From Rubellimicrobium rubrum (GTDB taxonomy: Bacteria > Pseudomonadota > Alphaproteobacteria > Rhodobacterales > Rhodobacteraceae), in assembly GCF_006152115.1 (NCBI RefSeq), contig NZ_VDFU01000003.1:246413-310412 (forward strand): 64,000 bases of DNA. The letters are read 5' to 3'. Below, one piece after another: positions 41,051-52,758 of the stretch. Each line of letters begins with the position of its first letter. Position 1 is the first letter of the stretch. The translations under genes were made by a program, and so were the position numbers. The notes under the pieces are model-generated. The model ran no database searches, had not been told where the DNA came from, and saw nothing but the letters and a program-made list of their open reading frames with translations.

Positions 41051-41947
41051 TTACTGTTCGGTCGTAACGCCTTCGCGCTGCAGACGGTCCCGAAGAACCT
41101 TGATTTCGAGATCCATCGCCTCCCGGCCGCCCTCAAGAAGCTGCGTCGTGCGCTGGACGTAGTTGGCCTCCAGATCCCCGAGCAGCGCCTCGTAATCCGC
41201 GCGGGCCTTGGGGTCGCGGGTCCGGGCGTACAGATCCGTGAAGCGCAGCGTGGCGTCGCGGGCTCCCATCAGGTAGACGCCGAGGTACTTGCGGGCCGCT
41301 GTGAGGTCCCGGGGGTCCTCTTCCACGCTGCGGATCATGCGGCGGGCCAGCGCCTCGAAGCCGGCGACCCTGGTGGCGAGGCCACGGTCCGCCAGGCCTG
41401 CGATGCGGTCACGCATCTCGGCCAGGTAAGCTTCGGCCTCGTCCACGACGCGGGCCACCCTGTCCTGCTGGAAGGTGTCGATGCCCTCGATCCGTTTGTC
41501 CCGAAGGGGATCGAGCCCGAAGGCAGCGAGGTGCAGACCCCCGGCCGCGACAGCATAAAGAATGCTGCCACCCAGATCCGTTCCCCCCGAGAGCGCCGCA
41601 AGCAGGGTCCCGCCTCCCGTGAGGACGGCGGCCAGCATCTTGCGAGGCAGGGCAGGCCGGCGGGCCACGGGGCGCGCGTCGTAGGCGGCCTCGGCCCGAA
41701 GGCCGTCGCGGAGGAGCCAGGCGCCCAAGCCCAGGACCAGCGCGGCGCCAAGGCTTAGGACGAGAACCCCTGGACCGCCGAACAGTCCGGTGACGGCGGC
41801 CAGAACGGGCGGCACGACCATAAGGTTGGCCCGTGCTCCGGCGGCGTCCACGCGCCGGGTCTCAGCGGCCGCGTCCCGTAACGCCTCTGTCGGGAGGCCC
41901 TGGGACGGGGCGCCGGGGCTGAACCGTCCGCCGAAGCGCCGGGCCAT
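41051..41947 (-). CDS. xpaC: XpaC-like (5-bromo-4-chloroindolyl phosphate hydrolysis) protein
   Basis: A 298-aa protein. Two or more membrane helices in residues 40-80 (VLAAVTGLFGGPGVLVLSLGAALVLG) and again about 100-135. A C-terminal cytoplasmic helical domain (VARVVDEAEAYLAEMRDRIAGL to TTQLLEGGREAMDLEIKVLRD) is typical of XpaC. The name comes from a cloning phenotype; enzymatic activity is doubtful. The ATG overlaps the stop of the small upstream gene (TGATG), so the two are coupled. Confidence 0.87.
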   Translation of the reverse strand: MARRFGGRFSPGAPSQGLPTEALRDAAAETRRVDAAGARANLMVVPPVLAAVTGLFGGPGVLVLSLGAALVLGLGAWLLRDGLRAEAAYDARPVARRPALPRKMLAAVLTGGGTLLAALSGGTDLGGSILYAVAAGGLHLAAFGLDPLRDKRIEGIDTFQQDRVARVVDEAEAYLAEMRDRIAGLADRGLATRVAGFEALARRMIRSVEEDPRDLTAARKYLGVYLMGARDATLRFTDLYARTRDPKARADYEALLGDLEANYVQRTTQLLEGGREAMDLEIKVLRDRLQREGVTTEQ

Positions 41948-42156
41948 CAGGCCGGCCCTAGCCAACCGCTCGTCAGCCCTGCGAGCAGAAGGAGGAGCAG
42001 CACATAGGCAAGGTTGCGGGCTGCGTTGGGCATCTTGTTCTCTCTGACGGCGGGCAGGGGCGCAGGTGCAGCGAGCGTGCGGACAAGGGTGATCGCCCCC
42101 GCGATGGCCAGCGCCAAGGCTGCGAACAGCATGAGGAACACGATCAGTCGCGCCAT
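41947..42156 (-). CDS. Small two-helix membrane protein
   Basis: A 69-aa protein with two transmembrane segments (LIVFLMLFAALALAIAGAITLV and LAYVLLLLLLAGLTSGWLG) joined by a short basic/polar loop (RENKMPNAARN). Not recognised. It is the first gene of the xpaC-telA-DUF2927-SPFH-zinc ribbon run and overlaps xpaC by one base, so it is likely part of that complex. Confidence 0.7.
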   Translation of the reverse strand: MARLIVFLMLFAALALAIAGAITLVRTLAAPAPLPAVRENKMPNAARNLAYVLLLLLLAGLTSGWLGPA

Positions 42157-42215
42157 GGCCCATCTTTCCCACGCCGCTCGATCATGACAAGCGGAAAGGC
42201 CAATGTAGAGACTGT

Positions 42216-42241
42216 CGCGTCCCGTTCAACAACGGGACGCG
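42216..42241 (-). terminator. Hairpin terminator after rluB
   Basis: An 11-bp perfect stem (CGCGTCCCGTT / AACGGGACGCG) with a 4-base loop lies about 28 bp past the rluB stop and 60 bp ahead of the small membrane gene. It separates the two minus-strand units. No T tract. Confidence 0.6.
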
Positions 42242-42268
42242 AAGGACCTTAGAGGAAGGGCGCTTGGG

Positions 42269-44050
42269 TCAGCCCTTGCGGGGTGGCTTGCCACGGGGGC
42301 GGTCGCCGGTGGCGCGGGGCTTGAAGCCGCCCTCGCGGGGCGGACCCTTGCGGGCCGGACGGGCGCCGTCTGGCCTGTCGCCGCGCGGGGCGAAGCCGCG
42401 ACGGTCGTCCCCAAACTTAGCAGGACGGTCGCCGTCCCTCGGGGTCCGAGCAGGGCGGCGATCCTCGCCCTCGCGGGGCTTGAAGCCTTCACGGGGCTGG
42501 TACGCCCGGGCCGGGCGCTCGTCGCCGTCCGTCCGCCGGGGCGGGCGACGCTCCTCGCCTTCCCGCGGGGGGCGGGCCGGCTTGAAGGAACGGGGGGCCC
42601 GGTCCTGTCCACCCTCGCGCGGGAACATCGGCTTGCCGCTCCGGGGCGGACGATCCCCGCGGTCCTCGGGGGAACGGCGGGGCCGGTCCTCGTTCCCGCG
42701 CGGCGGCCTGTCGTTGTCGAAGCGGCGCGGCGGACGCCCCTCGTCGTTGGACCGGCGCGGGCCGCGGTCGTCGCCCGACCGCTGGGGCCGGTCGCCGAAC
42801 TCGCGGCGCGGACGGTCGCCCTCGGCGTGTCGGGGGCGGTCGCCGCCTTCGCGGGCCGGGCGGCCGCGGCCACCTTCGTCACCGTGGCTCCGGAACCCGC
42901 CGGAGCGGGGACGCTCGTCCCCACGGGCCGGACGGTCGTGGGTCTTGTAGCCGCCGGAGCGTGGCCGGTCGCCCTGGTCGCGGCGCGGACGTTCGTCGCG
43001 GTCGCCCTCTGGGCCTTCGCGGGGTTCGTCCGCGCGCATCCAGGTACGCGGCTTGGTAAAGGCGCTCGGCGCGGCGGACTTGCGTGGCGGGCGTGCGGGA
43101 CGGGCCGAGCGCTCCTCCTCGGACCGCTCGCCTCGGACCTTGGGGGCGCGGGCCTTGAGCTCGCGGCGCACGGTGGCGCCTTCGGGGCGCGCGGTGGACA
43201 AGCGGTCCCGCTCGGGGCGCTGGCCTGCAGGCTCGGCGTCGATGGCCGGCGCGTCCTCGGGGTTGGACCGCTTGCGGGTGCGGGCCACGGGCTCGGGCTT
43301 GTCGAGGCCGAGCTGGTCGCGGACGATCTTGGAGCGAAGCTCCTCTACGTCGCCGACGGGAAGGTCGCCCAGCTGGAATGGGCCGTAGCTGACGCGGATC
43401 AGGCGGTTCACGGTGAAGCCCAGATGCTCCATCACGCGGCGGATCTCGCGGTTCTTGCCTTCGCGCAGCGTGATGGACAGCCATGCGTTCGAGCCCTGCT
43501 GGCGGTCGATGACGACCTCCATGGGCTGGTAGTCCATGTCCTCCACGGTCACGCCCTGGCGCAGCGGCTCCAGGTCGGCGTTCGTGGGGGTGCCGTGGAT
43601 GCGGACCCGGTAGCGCCGCGACCAGCCCGTCGAGGGCAGCTCGAGCCGCCGCTTGATCTCGCCGTCGTTGGTGAGGATCAAGAGTCCCTCGGACGTGATG
43701 TCGAGGCGGCCCACGCTCATCACGCGGGGCATGTCGTCGGGCAGGGAGTCGAAGACCGTGGGGCGGCCTTCCTCGTCGTGTTCGGTGGTCACGAGACCCG
43801 CCGGCTTGTGGTAGAGCCACAGACGCGTGGCCTCGGCCTCGGCGACGGGCTGGCCATCGACGGCCAGCCGGTCCCGGGCCGTGACGTTGACGGCGGGCGA
43901 GGTGATCTTGTCGCCGTTGACGGTCACCCGACCCTCGAGGATCAGCCGCTCGGCGTCGCGGCGGGAGGCGATCCCCGCGCGGGAAAGGACCTTGGCAATG
44001 CGCTCTCCTTCGCCCGGGGCGCCGTCGGGGGTCTTGTCATCTGTGTTCAT
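42269..44050 (-). CDS. rluB: Pseudouridine synthase (RluB/RsuA family) with long disordered tail
   Basis: Makes pseudouridine in 23S rRNA (RluB class). The 593-aa protein has an S4 domain ([25 protein letters not shown]), then the synthase domain with catalytic Asp117 in [12 protein letters not shown], and ends near residue 250. The remaining roughly 340 residues are a low-complexity R/G/P/D/E tail of DRPRR, RPPR and GGF/GGR units (an RGG-like disordered region), far longer than typical RluB. The frame is open for 2.7 kb upstream through antisense dna[11 protein letters not shown] is the chosen start. Confidence 0.93.
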   Translation of the reverse strand: MNTDDKTPDGAPGEGERIAKVLSRAGIASRRDAERLILEGRVTVNGDKITSPAVNVTARDRLAVDGQPVAEAEATRLWLYHKPAGLVTTEHDEEGRPTVFDSLPDDMPRVMSVGRLDITSEGLLILTNDGEIKRRLELPSTGWSRRYRVRIHGTPTNADLEPLRQGVTVEDMDYQPMEVVIDRQQGSNAWLSITLREGKNREIRRVMEHLGFTVNRLIRVSYGPFQLGDLPVGDVEELRSKIVRDQLGLDKPEPVARTRKRSNPEDAPAIDAEPAGQRPERDRLSTARPEGATVRRELKARAPKVRGERSEEERSARPARPPRKSAAPSAFTKPRTWMRADEPREGPEGDRDERPRRDQGDRPRSGGYKTHDRPARGDERPRSGGFRSHGDEGGRGRPAREGGDRPRHAEGDRPRREFGDRPQRSGDDRGPRRSNDEGRPPRRFDNDRPPRGNEDRPRRSPEDRGDRPPRSGKPMFPREGGQDRAPRSFKPARPPREGEERRPPRRTDGDERPARAYQPREGFKPREGEDRRPARTPRDGDRPAKFGDDRRGFAPRGDRPDGARPARKGPPREGGFKPRATGDRPRGKPPRKG

Positions 44051-44125
44051 CGGGCGCCCATAACGCTTATGGCCCCTCCACGCCAGAGGAGCTTGTGCAA
44101 GGTAGGGGGGCTGCGACGAAGCGCC

Positions 44126-44581
44126 ATGAATTTCGCGAGTCACATGGAGGCCGCGCTGGCCGAGGCGAGGGACGCGGGCGCACGCGGCGAGGTGCCGGTG
44201 GGGGCCGTGGTGGTCGCGCCGGATGGGCGGGTCGTCGCGGCGGCCGGGAACCGCACCTTGGAGCTGAAGGACCCCACCGCCCATGCCGAGATGCTGGCGA
44301 TCCGGACGGCCTGCGCGGCGATTGGGTCCGAGCGGCTGGTCGGGCATTCGCTCTGGGTCACGCTGGAGCCCTGTCCGATGTGCGCGGCCGCCATCGGCTT
44401 TGCCCGGATCGGGCGGCTGTATTTCGGGGCCGACGACCCGAAATCGGGCGGCGTGCGGCATGGCCCCTGCATCTATGCGCATCCGCAGGCTCATCATGCG
44501 CCCGAGGTGTATGACGGCATCCGGGCCGGGGATGCGGCGGCGCTGCTGCGCGGTTTCTTTGCCGCGCGTCGCGGGAGTTGA
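44126..44581 (+). CDS. tadA: tRNA-specific adenosine deaminase
   Basis: Converts A34 to inosine in tRNA-Arg(ACG). A 151-aa cytidine-deaminase-fold enzyme with zinc ligand His53 and proton shuttle Glu55 (HAEMLAIR), then Cys83 and Cys86 ([10 protein letters not shown]). Divergent from rluB by 75 bp; followed by dnaG. Confidence 0.95.
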   Translation: MNFASHMEAALAEARDAGARGEVPVGAVVVAPDGRVVAAAGNRTLELKDPTAHAEMLAIRTACAAIGSERLVGHSLWVTLEPCPMCAAAIGFARIGRLYFGADDPKSGGVRHGPCIYAHPQAHHAPEVYDGIRAGDAAALLRGFFAARRGS

Positions 44582-44644
44582 TCGCCCACCCACTGGCGCC
44601 CGCTGGACGGATGCGGAATGCTTGTGGCAGAGGAGTCCTCTGCC

Positions 44645-46639
44645 ATGAGTCTGCCTCCCGGTTTCCTCGAAGAGCTTCGCAATCGCCTGCCGCTCGCCCG
44701 AGTGGTGGGCCGCAAGGTCGTGTGGGACGGGCGCAAGTCGAACCAGGCCAAGGGCGACTTCTGGGCGCCGTGCCCGTTCCATCAGGAAAAGTCGGCGTCC
44801 TTCCACGTCGATGACCGCAAGGGATTCTACTACTGCTTCGGGTGTCACGAGAAGGGCGACGCCATCTCGTTCGTCACCAAGACCGAGAACGTGTCCTTCA
44901 TCGAGGCGGTGGAGATCCTGGCGCGCGAGGCTGGGCTGCAGATGCCGGCGCAGGACCCCCGCGCGGCGGAGAAGGTATCGCGCAACACCCGGCTGGCCGA
45001 GGTCATGGAACTGGCCGTGCAGCACTATCGGCTTCAGCTCGGCACGCGCGCGGCCGAGGAGGCGCGGGCCTATCTGGCCCGGCGGGGGCTGTCGGAGGCC
45101 GCGCAGAAGCGCTGGGAGATCGGCTTCGCCTCGGATGACCGGCACGGGCTGTCCAAGGCGCTGAAGGCCAAGGGGGTCTCGCCCGACCTGCTGCTGGAGG
45201 CGGGGCTGACCGGCGAGGGGCAGGGCGGGACCTACGACCGCTTCTGGGGGCGGATTATCTTTCCGATCCGGGACGCGCGGGGGCGGGCCATCGGACTGGG
45301 GGGCCGGTCGCTTGATCCGAACGCCCGGGCGAAGTACCTGAACTCCCCTCAGACGCCGCTGTTCGACAAGGGGCGCAGCCTGTTCAACCACGGACCCGCG
45401 CGGGAGGCTGTGGGAAAGGGCGCGGCGCTGATCGTGGCCGAAGGCTACATGGACGTGATCGCTTTGGCCGAGGCCGGTTTCGGCGGGGCCGTGGCACCGC
45501 TGGGGACCGCGATCACCGAAGAGCAGCTGGGCCTGTTGTGGCGGATCTCGGACGAGCCGATCCTTGCGCTCGATGGCGACGCGGCGGGGGTGCGGGCGGC
45601 GCTGCGGGTGATCGACCTGGCGCTGCCAAGGCTGGAGGCCGGGAAGGGCCTGCGGTTCGCTCTGCTGCCCGGCGGCCAGGACCCGGACGAGTTGATCAAG
45701 GCCAAGGGTGCTGCGGCGATGCAGGCCGTGCTGGATTCGGCGCAGCCGATGGTGCGCCTCCTGTGGCAACGGGAAACCGAGGGCAAGGTCTTTGACAGCC
45801 CGGAGCGGAAGGCCGCGCTCGACAAGTCGCTGCGGGCGGCCATCGCGGCAATCAAGGACCCTTCGATCCGGCACCACTATGGCGAGGAGATCAAGCATCT
45901 CCGCTACGAGTTGTGGGGGCAGAGGTCCCGGCCCGAGCGGCCTTTCGAGCCACGGGACGGGTGGCAGGGCGGACAGCGGAATGGCCGGCGTGACGGGCGG
46001 CGGGACGGGTCCTGGGGCAGGAACGCGCCCGCGCAGCCCACGCCGTCGGCCCGCGCCTCGGCCCTGGCGCTGGGCTCGCTGTCCCCGGACGACCAGCTTC
46101 GGGAGGCGGTGCTGGCCATGCTGGTCGCCACCCCGTCGCTGATCGCGCCCTTTGCCCACGAGATCGAGGGGATGGACTGCCCCGACCGGGTCCAGGCCCG
46201 GATGCGCGACGCCATCCTGCGGCATGCCGAGGCGGAGGACCTGCCGGCCGCGCTGAGGCAGGAGGTGGGAGAGGAGCCGCTTGAAAGGCTGGTCGCGGCA
46301 GCCCACATCCTCGCGGTTCGCCCGCCGGGCGAGGCGGAGGCGACCCGTCTCGACCTTGCCGAGGTCCTGGCCAAGCTCGCGGCCCGCCGCGCGCACAGCG
46401 AGGTTTTGCGTGAGGGGGAGGACGACATCGCCGCCGACAGCGCCGACGAATGGCTGACGCGCCGTCTGGGTCAGGCCGCCGCCGAGGTGGACGTGACCCG
46501 CCGCAAGGAGACCGAGGACACCCGCGAGGTGTTCCTGGCCCCGAACGGTGTGGCGCTGGACAAGGAGGAGAAGGATCGGGCGGACCGGACCTTTTCCGGC
46601 ATCGATTTCGGGCGCCGGGGCCGGGGCGGCCGCGCTTGA
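44645..46639 (+). CDS. dnaG: DNA primase
   Basis: Synthesises RNA primers for replication. A 664-aa protein: N-terminal CHC2 zinc finger ([18 protein letters not shown] to [11 protein letters not shown]), RNA polymerase core with Toprim motifs [16 protein letters not shown] and [10 protein letters not shown], and a low-complexity linker ([13 protein letters not shown]) about 440-465. A diverged C-terminal DnaB-binding domain follows. Start at [12 protein letters not shown]; an upstream Met in frame is less likely. Confidence 0.97.
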   Translation: MSLPPGFLEELRNRLPLARVVGRKVVWDGRKSNQAKGDFWAPCPFHQEKSASFHVDDRKGFYYCFGCHEKGDAISFVTKTENVSFIEAVEILAREAGLQMPAQDPRAAEKVSRNTRLAEVMELAVQHYRLQLGTRAAEEARAYLARRGLSEAAQKRWEIGFASDDRHGLSKALKAKGVSPDLLLEAGLTGEGQGGTYDRFWGRIIFPIRDARGRAIGLGGRSLDPNARAKYLNSPQTPLFDKGRSLFNHGPAREAVGKGAALIVAEGYMDVIALAEAGFGGAVAPLGTAITEEQLGLLWRISDEPILALDGDAAGVRAALRVIDLALPRLEAGKGLRFALLPGGQDPDELIKAKGAAAMQAVLDSAQPMVRLLWQRETEGKVFDSPERKAALDKSLRAAIAAIKDPSIRHHYGEEIKHLRYELWGQRSRPERPFEPRDGWQGGQRNGRRDGRRDGSWGRNAPAQPTPSARASALALGSLSPDDQLREAVLAMLVATPSLIAPFAHEIEGMDCPDRVQARMRDAILRHAEAEDLPAALRQEVGEEPLERLVAAAHILAVRPPGEAEATRLDLAEVLAKLAARRAHSEVLREGEDDIAADSADEWLTRRLGQAAAEVDVTRRKETEDTREVFLAPNGVALDKEEKDRADRTFSGIDFGRRGRGGRA

Positions 46640-46779
46640 CGAATCACTTCCTGCTGCGCATGTGGCAGGACTTTGAAGAATCACTATATGCCAGTTGCGA
46701 ATCACCCGGCGCACAGGTTGATTCGCACAAGGCCTTAGACGACGAATCAGCCGAATCACCCGACCGGAGGGATCTCCCC
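46640..46779 (+). promoter_or_regulatory. rpoD upstream region with six GANTC sites
   Basis: This 140-bp gap carries GANTC at 46641, 46678, 46699, 46720, 46744 and 46753. All six are the hexamer GAATCA (the fourth on the minus strand) and most read CGAATCAC. Three intervals are 21, 21 and 24 bp, two helical turns. GANTC is the CcrM methylation site in alphaproteobacteria. The AT-richer CACTATAT at about 46682 could be a -10 region. A GGAGG RBS lies at 46766-46770. Confidence 0.6.
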
Positions 46780-48764
<1,985 letters not shown>

Positions 48765-48768
<4 letters not shown>

Positions 48769-49151
48769 CCGGGGACAGGGACGTCACCCCTCTGACCCGG
48801 CAGCGGGCCCTCGCGACGATCCAGGTCGTCGCGGAGGCCGTGCTGGCGGGCGAGCCGGCGCTGACCTATTCGGAGCTGGCGCGGCGGCTGGGCATGACCA
48901 AGGTCAACGGCCAGGGCCTGAAAAGCTATCTGAGCGAGGCGGCGGCGATCTGTGCCGAGCGCAACCTTCCCAACGTGGCGTGCATGGTCGTGAGCAAGGA
49001 CAGCCTGGATCAGGGCGCGCCGATGCCGTCCGAGGGGTCGTTCTCGGACGGGCTTTATGCCGCGTCGGGGCTGACCCGCGAGGCGATTCCCGAGGAGCAG
49101 GCGCGCGTCCGGTCCTTTGACTGGCGGGCGATGCCCGACCTGGGCCAGTAG
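48765..49151 (+). CDS. Hypothetical winged-helix-like protein coupled to rpoD
   Basis: A 128-aa protein. The segment [44 protein letters not shown] looks like a small winged-helix or HTH module. The second half ([22 protein letters not shown]) has no motif I know. Its ATG overlaps the rpoD stop, so it is translated with the sigma factor. Function unknown; a nucleic-acid-binding or endonuclease-associated role is only a guess. Confidence 0.7.
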
Positions 49152-49600
49152 GGCCGCTTATCCCGTATGTGAACGGAGTTCGGGCTGTCATCCCGGCACG
49201 GCAGGCTGCCGCGCCGGGATCGCGCCCGTTGGCCGCGGGGCCGGACGCCACTCCGGAGCCCACGGGGGGCGCGTGTTCGACGCGCGGCGGCCGGATCCTT
49301 CCGCCAGGGCGCTGCATGATCGCGCTGCATGGGCGGTTCGGGTCGTCCGGTCGGGCCCGTCCCGGCGGCCCGTCAAGAAGCTGTGCACCCGGCAGGGCGG
49401 CCGTGACGCGCGGTGCGCCCGGGCCCGGGGGGAAGGACTTACCATCGCGGGACCCCCTCCTTGTCCCTTGCGGGCGGTGGGGCGAGCCTTGCCATGGCCC
49501 CGGGGGTCTCAACTCCGCGCGTCGGGGCAGGTTGGGCGACGCGGGTTAAGATCGGGTGAGGGCACCGGGCGAGCCCTGGGCCCGCCCACAGGCCGTGCGA
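49152..49600. other. Non-coding 449-bp gap
   Basis: Very G+C rich, with no supported gene. It contains repeat copy 2 (49208-49291) and several inverted repeats. Because it lies between convergent genes it needs no promoter; a structured RNA or a degraded element is possible. Confidence 0.45.
49208..49291 (+). repeat. Non-coding repeat, copy 2
   Basis: Contains, in order, CCGCGCCGGGAT (from about 49208), AGCCCACGG (49257-49265) and the 22-bp block at 49270-49291, all found inverted at 97-160. The block can fold into a stem (CGCGTG / CGCGCG) with a TTCGA loop. The spacing between the first two blocks is about 32 bp longer than in copy 1. Confidence 0.5.
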
Positions 49601-50524
49601 TCAGGCCAGATGCGTCCGGAACCAGTCGATAGTGCGGCTCCAGGCGAGTTCCGCGGCCTCGCGGTCGTAGCGGGGCGTGGAGTCGTTGTGGAAGCCGTGG
49701 TTGGTGCCGGGGTAGATATGGGCCTCGTAGGTCTTGCCGTGTTCCTTGAGGGCGGCCTCGTAGGCGGGCCAGCCTTCGTTCACCCGCTCGTCGGTTTCGG
49801 CGTAATGGAGGAGCAGGGGCGCCGTGATGCGCGGCATGTCGGCGGGGTTGGCCTGGCGGCCGTAGAAGGGCACGGCGGCCTTGAGGTCCGGGTTCGCGAC
49901 GGCCGCGGCGTTGGCGACGCCGCCGCCGTAGCAGAAGCCGGTGATGCCGACGTTGCCGTTCGACAGCTCGTGCCCGCGCAGCCAGTCCACGGCGGTCAGG
50001 AAGTCGTTCATGAGCTTTTCGGGGTCCACCTGCTGTTGCAGGGCGCGGCCTTCCTCGTCGTTGCCGGGGTAGCCGCCGACCGAGGTCAGGCCATCGGGGG
50101 CAAGTGCCAGGAAGCCGGCCTTGGCGAGGCGGCGGGCCACATCCTCGATGTAGGGGTTGAGGCCGCGGTTTTCGTGAACCACGACGACGGCGGGGAAGGG
50201 GCCTGCGCCTGCGGTGTCGGGGCCGGGCTGCTGGCCCTCTTGCGGGGTCGCGGGGCGGACGAGATAGGCGCGGACCTCTCCGTTGCCGTCCGGGGAGGGG
50301 TAGGTCACGTATTCGGGCAGGATGTCGGGGTCGGTGAACTGGACCTGCTGCGCCTGTGCGTAGTTCGGGCTCATGACCTGGAGGAGCGCCATCGCGGTCA
50401 TGCCGCCCACCGTGAACTTGCCCGCGCGGTCGAGGAACTCGCGCTTGGTGATCCGGCCATGGGCGTAGCCGTCGTAAAGCTGGAGGAGTTCGGGCGAGAA
50501 GTCCTTGGCGGTCAAGCGGGTCAT
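49601..50524 (-). CDS. Dienelactone hydrolase family protein (exported)
   Basis: A 307-aa protein. The N-terminal region ITKREFLDRAGKFTVGGMTAMALLQ looks like a Tat-type signal (KREFL plus hydrophobic stretch), so it may be periplasmic. The hydrolase domain has nucleophile Cys in GITGFCYGGG and catalytic His in GTNHGFHND. VVVHENRGLNPYIEDVARRLA is also typical. It hydrolyses lactones or esters; substrate unknown. The frame is open upstream, but MTRLTAKDFSP is the likely start. Confidence 0.9.
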   Translation of the reverse strand: MTRLTAKDFSPELLQLYDGYAHGRITKREFLDRAGKFTVGGMTAMALLQVMSPNYAQAQQVQFTDPDILPEYVTYPSPDGNGEVRAYLVRPATPQEGQQPGPDTAGAGPFPAVVVVHENRGLNPYIEDVARRLAKAGFLALAPDGLTSVGGYPGNDEEGRALQQQVDPEKLMNDFLTAVDWLRGHELSNGNVGITGFCYGGGVANAAAVANPDLKAAVPFYGRQANPADMPRITAPLLLHYAETDERVNEGWPAYEAALKEHGKTYEAHIYPGTNHGFHNDSTPRYDREAAELAWSRTIDWFRTHLA

Positions 50525-50691
50525 GGCGGCCTCCCTGGCGCTGGTCGTTGACCCCAGGATAGGCCCGCCACGGCCCGCTTCCAGCCGGAGCGGGGCGTGG
50601 CGGCGGTGCCATGCCGGGCGGGGATGGGCGGCGGCGGCTTGACCAGGGGCCGGAAGGGGCGCGAACATAACGGAAACTTGTGGAGGCCCCC

Positions 50692-52248
50692 GTGCCCGAT
50701 ATCCCGACCCTTGCACTGATGATCTGCGTCGCGCTCCTCGTGATGACCGGGGTGGCGCTGCTGCGGGTGCGGGGCGAAGCCGGGCGGCTGCGGGCGGAAG
50801 GACAGGCCATGCTGCGGGCGCTGGAGCAGGCGCGCATGGCCGCCGAGGTAGCGCGGACGCAGGCCGAGGCCGAGGCGCGGCTGGTGGACGACCGGGACAC
50901 CCGCCTGCGGGACATCGCCCGCGAGATCGAGGGGCTGCGCCAGAGCCACCGCGACGCCGAGGGGCGCTGCGCCGATGCCGAGGCCCGCTGCGCCAAGGCC
51001 ACCGAGGCAGTCGCCCGGCTGGAGAAGGTCGAGAGGGAGCTGCGCGAGGACGTGGCCGGGGTGCGCCGCCTGCTGGCCGAGGCGCAGGAGGGCCATGCCC
51101 GGCTGAGCGCGGACCACGCGGCGCTGCGCGCGGACACGGATGGCAAGCTCGTGTCGGCGGCGCGGGAGGTCGAGGCGCTGAAGGCCATCCGCGAGGAGAT
51201 GACCCGCGAGTTCCGCGATCTGGCCGGGCGGACCCTGCGCGAGACGGGGGCGCAGTTCTCGGAGGTGAACCAGCAGAAGCTGACGGAGCTGCTGACCCCC
51301 TTTCGCGAGCAGGTGGGCCGCTTCGAGACCGAGCTGCGGGCCGTGCATCAGGAGGCCGACAAGGACCGCGCCGTGCTGGCCGAGCAGATCCGCGCGCTGT
51401 CGGCGCAGGCGCAGGCGGTCGGGCAGGACGCGGCGAACCTCGCCCGCGCGCTCAAGGGCGACAAGCAGCGGCAGGGGGCCTGGGGCGAGGCGCAGCTTGA
51501 GCGGTACCTGGAGCTGATGGGCTACCGGCGCGACGTGGATTACATCGTGCAGGCGGGCGTCACGGGCGAGGAGGGGGAGCGGCGGCGGCCGGACCTCGTG
51601 CTGCGGCTGCCCGGCGAGAAGGCCCTTGTGATCGACAGCAAGGTATCGCTGTCGGCCTATGCCGAGGCCATCGCTTCGGAGTCCGAGGAGGACCGGGAGC
51701 GGTGGCTGCGGCTCCATGCCAGGAACGTCCGCGACCGCATCGACGAGCTGGCGGAGCGCGACTACCAGGGGCTGGTGGACGGCTCGATCGACATGGTTAT
51801 GCTGTTCATGCCCATCGAGGGCGCGGTGAGCGCCGCCTGGGCCATCGACGGCGAGCTTGCGGCCTATGCGATGTCGAGGGGCGTGGGCCTCGTGTATCCG
51901 ACGTCGCTCCTCATGGCTCTCAAGACCGTGCGGCATCTGTGGAACGTGGAGAAGCGCAACAGGAACGCGGAGGCCATCGCCGAGCGGGCGGGCAGGCTTT
52001 ACGACAAGCTCGCCACCTTCATGGACAGCTTCGCGCGGGTGGGGACGGCGCTGGACGACGCGCGCAAGGCCCATGACAAGGCGTTCGGGCAGCTGACCAA
52101 GGGCAACGGCAACCTCGTGCGGCAGGTGGAGATGCTGAAGGACCTGGGCGCGCGGACGGGCAAGTCGCTGGGCGTGGCCCATGACGGCGAGGACGCCCCG
52201 GAGGCGCTGCCCGAGGAGGCCCAGCGCGTGCTGCCAGCGGCGGAGTAG
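50692..52248 (+). CDS. rmuC: DNA recombination protein RmuC
   Basis: A 518-aa inner-membrane-anchored protein that suppresses small inverted-repeat recombination. N-terminal membrane helix (IPTLALMICVALLVMTGVALL), a long coiled coil (about 30-180), and the RmuC nuclease-like domain (QGAWGEAQLERYLELMGY, ALVIDSKVSLSAYAEA, VMLFMPIEGAVSAAW). GTG at 50692 is preferred because GGAGG lies 5 bases upstream; GTG at 50680 would add four residues. Confidence 0.93.
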   Translation: MPDIPTLALMICVALLVMTGVALLRVRGEAGRLRAEGQAMLRALEQARMAAEVARTQAEAEARLVDDRDTRLRDIAREIEGLRQSHRDAEGRCADAEARCAKATEAVARLEKVERELREDVAGVRRLLAEAQEGHARLSADHAALRADTDGKLVSAAREVEALKAIREEMTREFRDLAGRTLRETGAQFSEVNQQKLTELLTPFREQVGRFETELRAVHQEADKDRAVLAEQIRALSAQAQAVGQDAANLARALKGDKQRQGAWGEAQLERYLELMGYRRDVDYIVQAGVTGEEGERRRPDLVLRLPGEKALVIDSKVSLSAYAEAIASESEEDRERWLRLHARNVRDRIDELAERDYQGLVDGSIDMVMLFMPIEGAVSAAWAIDGELAAYAMSRGVGLVYPTSLLMALKTVRHLWNVEKRNRNAEAIAERAGRLYDKLATFMDSFARVGTALDDARKAHDKAFGQLTKGNGNLVRQVEMLKDLGARTGKSLGVAHDGEDAPEALPEEAQRVLPAAE

Positions 52249-52252
52249 GGCG

Positions 52253-52651
52253 TCAGGCGGCGGGCCAGGCCGCCCAGGCGATCAGCGCCAAGGCCAGGAG
52301 CCAGAGCGCCACGACCGCCGCAGCCCCGGCCCGGCTGGTCGGGCGGGCGGTGCGGCGGTCGGCCTCGGCCCGGAACTCGGCCATCAGGGCGGGGGGCACG
52401 AGGCGCACGGCCAGCAGGATGGCGAAGGGCAGAAGGATCGCCTCGTCCAGAAGGCCCAGGACGGGGATGACATCCGGGATCAGGTCGATGGGCGACAGGG
52501 CATAGGCCGCGATGGCGGCGCAGAACGCGCGGGCGGTCCAGGGCACGCGGGGGTCGCGGGCGGCAAGCCAGAGCGCGATCACGTCGCGGCGGATCGCCTT
52601 GGCCCAGGCCTTGAGGCGGGCGACGGGCGAGGGACGTGCTGGTTCGGCCAT
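52253..52651 (-). CDS. YkvA-family (DUF1232) membrane protein
   Basis: A 132-aa protein with the DUF1232 signature AAYALSPIDLIPDVIPVLGLLDEAILLPFAI (about 48-78), a membrane-embedded hairpin. A C-terminal hydrophobic segment (AAAVVALWLLALALIAWAAW) follows. Function unknown. Converges tail-to-tail with rmuC (4-bp gap). Confidence 0.88.
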   Translation of the reverse strand: MAEPARPSPVARLKAWAKAIRRDVIALWLAARDPRVPWTARAFCAAIAAYALSPIDLIPDVIPVLGLLDEAILLPFAILLAVRLVPPALMAEFRAEADRRTARPTSRAGAAAVVALWLLALALIAWAAWPAA

Positions 52652-52758
52652 GACGTCTCACCCCTTGGTTCAGCACATCTTGCGTCGCGAAATCGCCGCT
52701 ACCCAATCCCTGCCACGCTTTCTATGCTGCGGTGCAGGACAAGACCAAGGCCGGACCC

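Noticed and set aside
46672..46690. Heat-shock (RpoH) promoter TTGAA ... CTATAT before rpoD
   Set aside because: The two elements are only six bases apart, far too close for a -35/-10 pair.
42269..46759. A 4.5-kb open reading frame on the minus strand through rluB, tadA and dnaG
   Set aside because: Only the 42269-44050 part matches a family (RluB). The remainder is antisense to tadA and dnaG and stays open because the sequence is very G+C rich.
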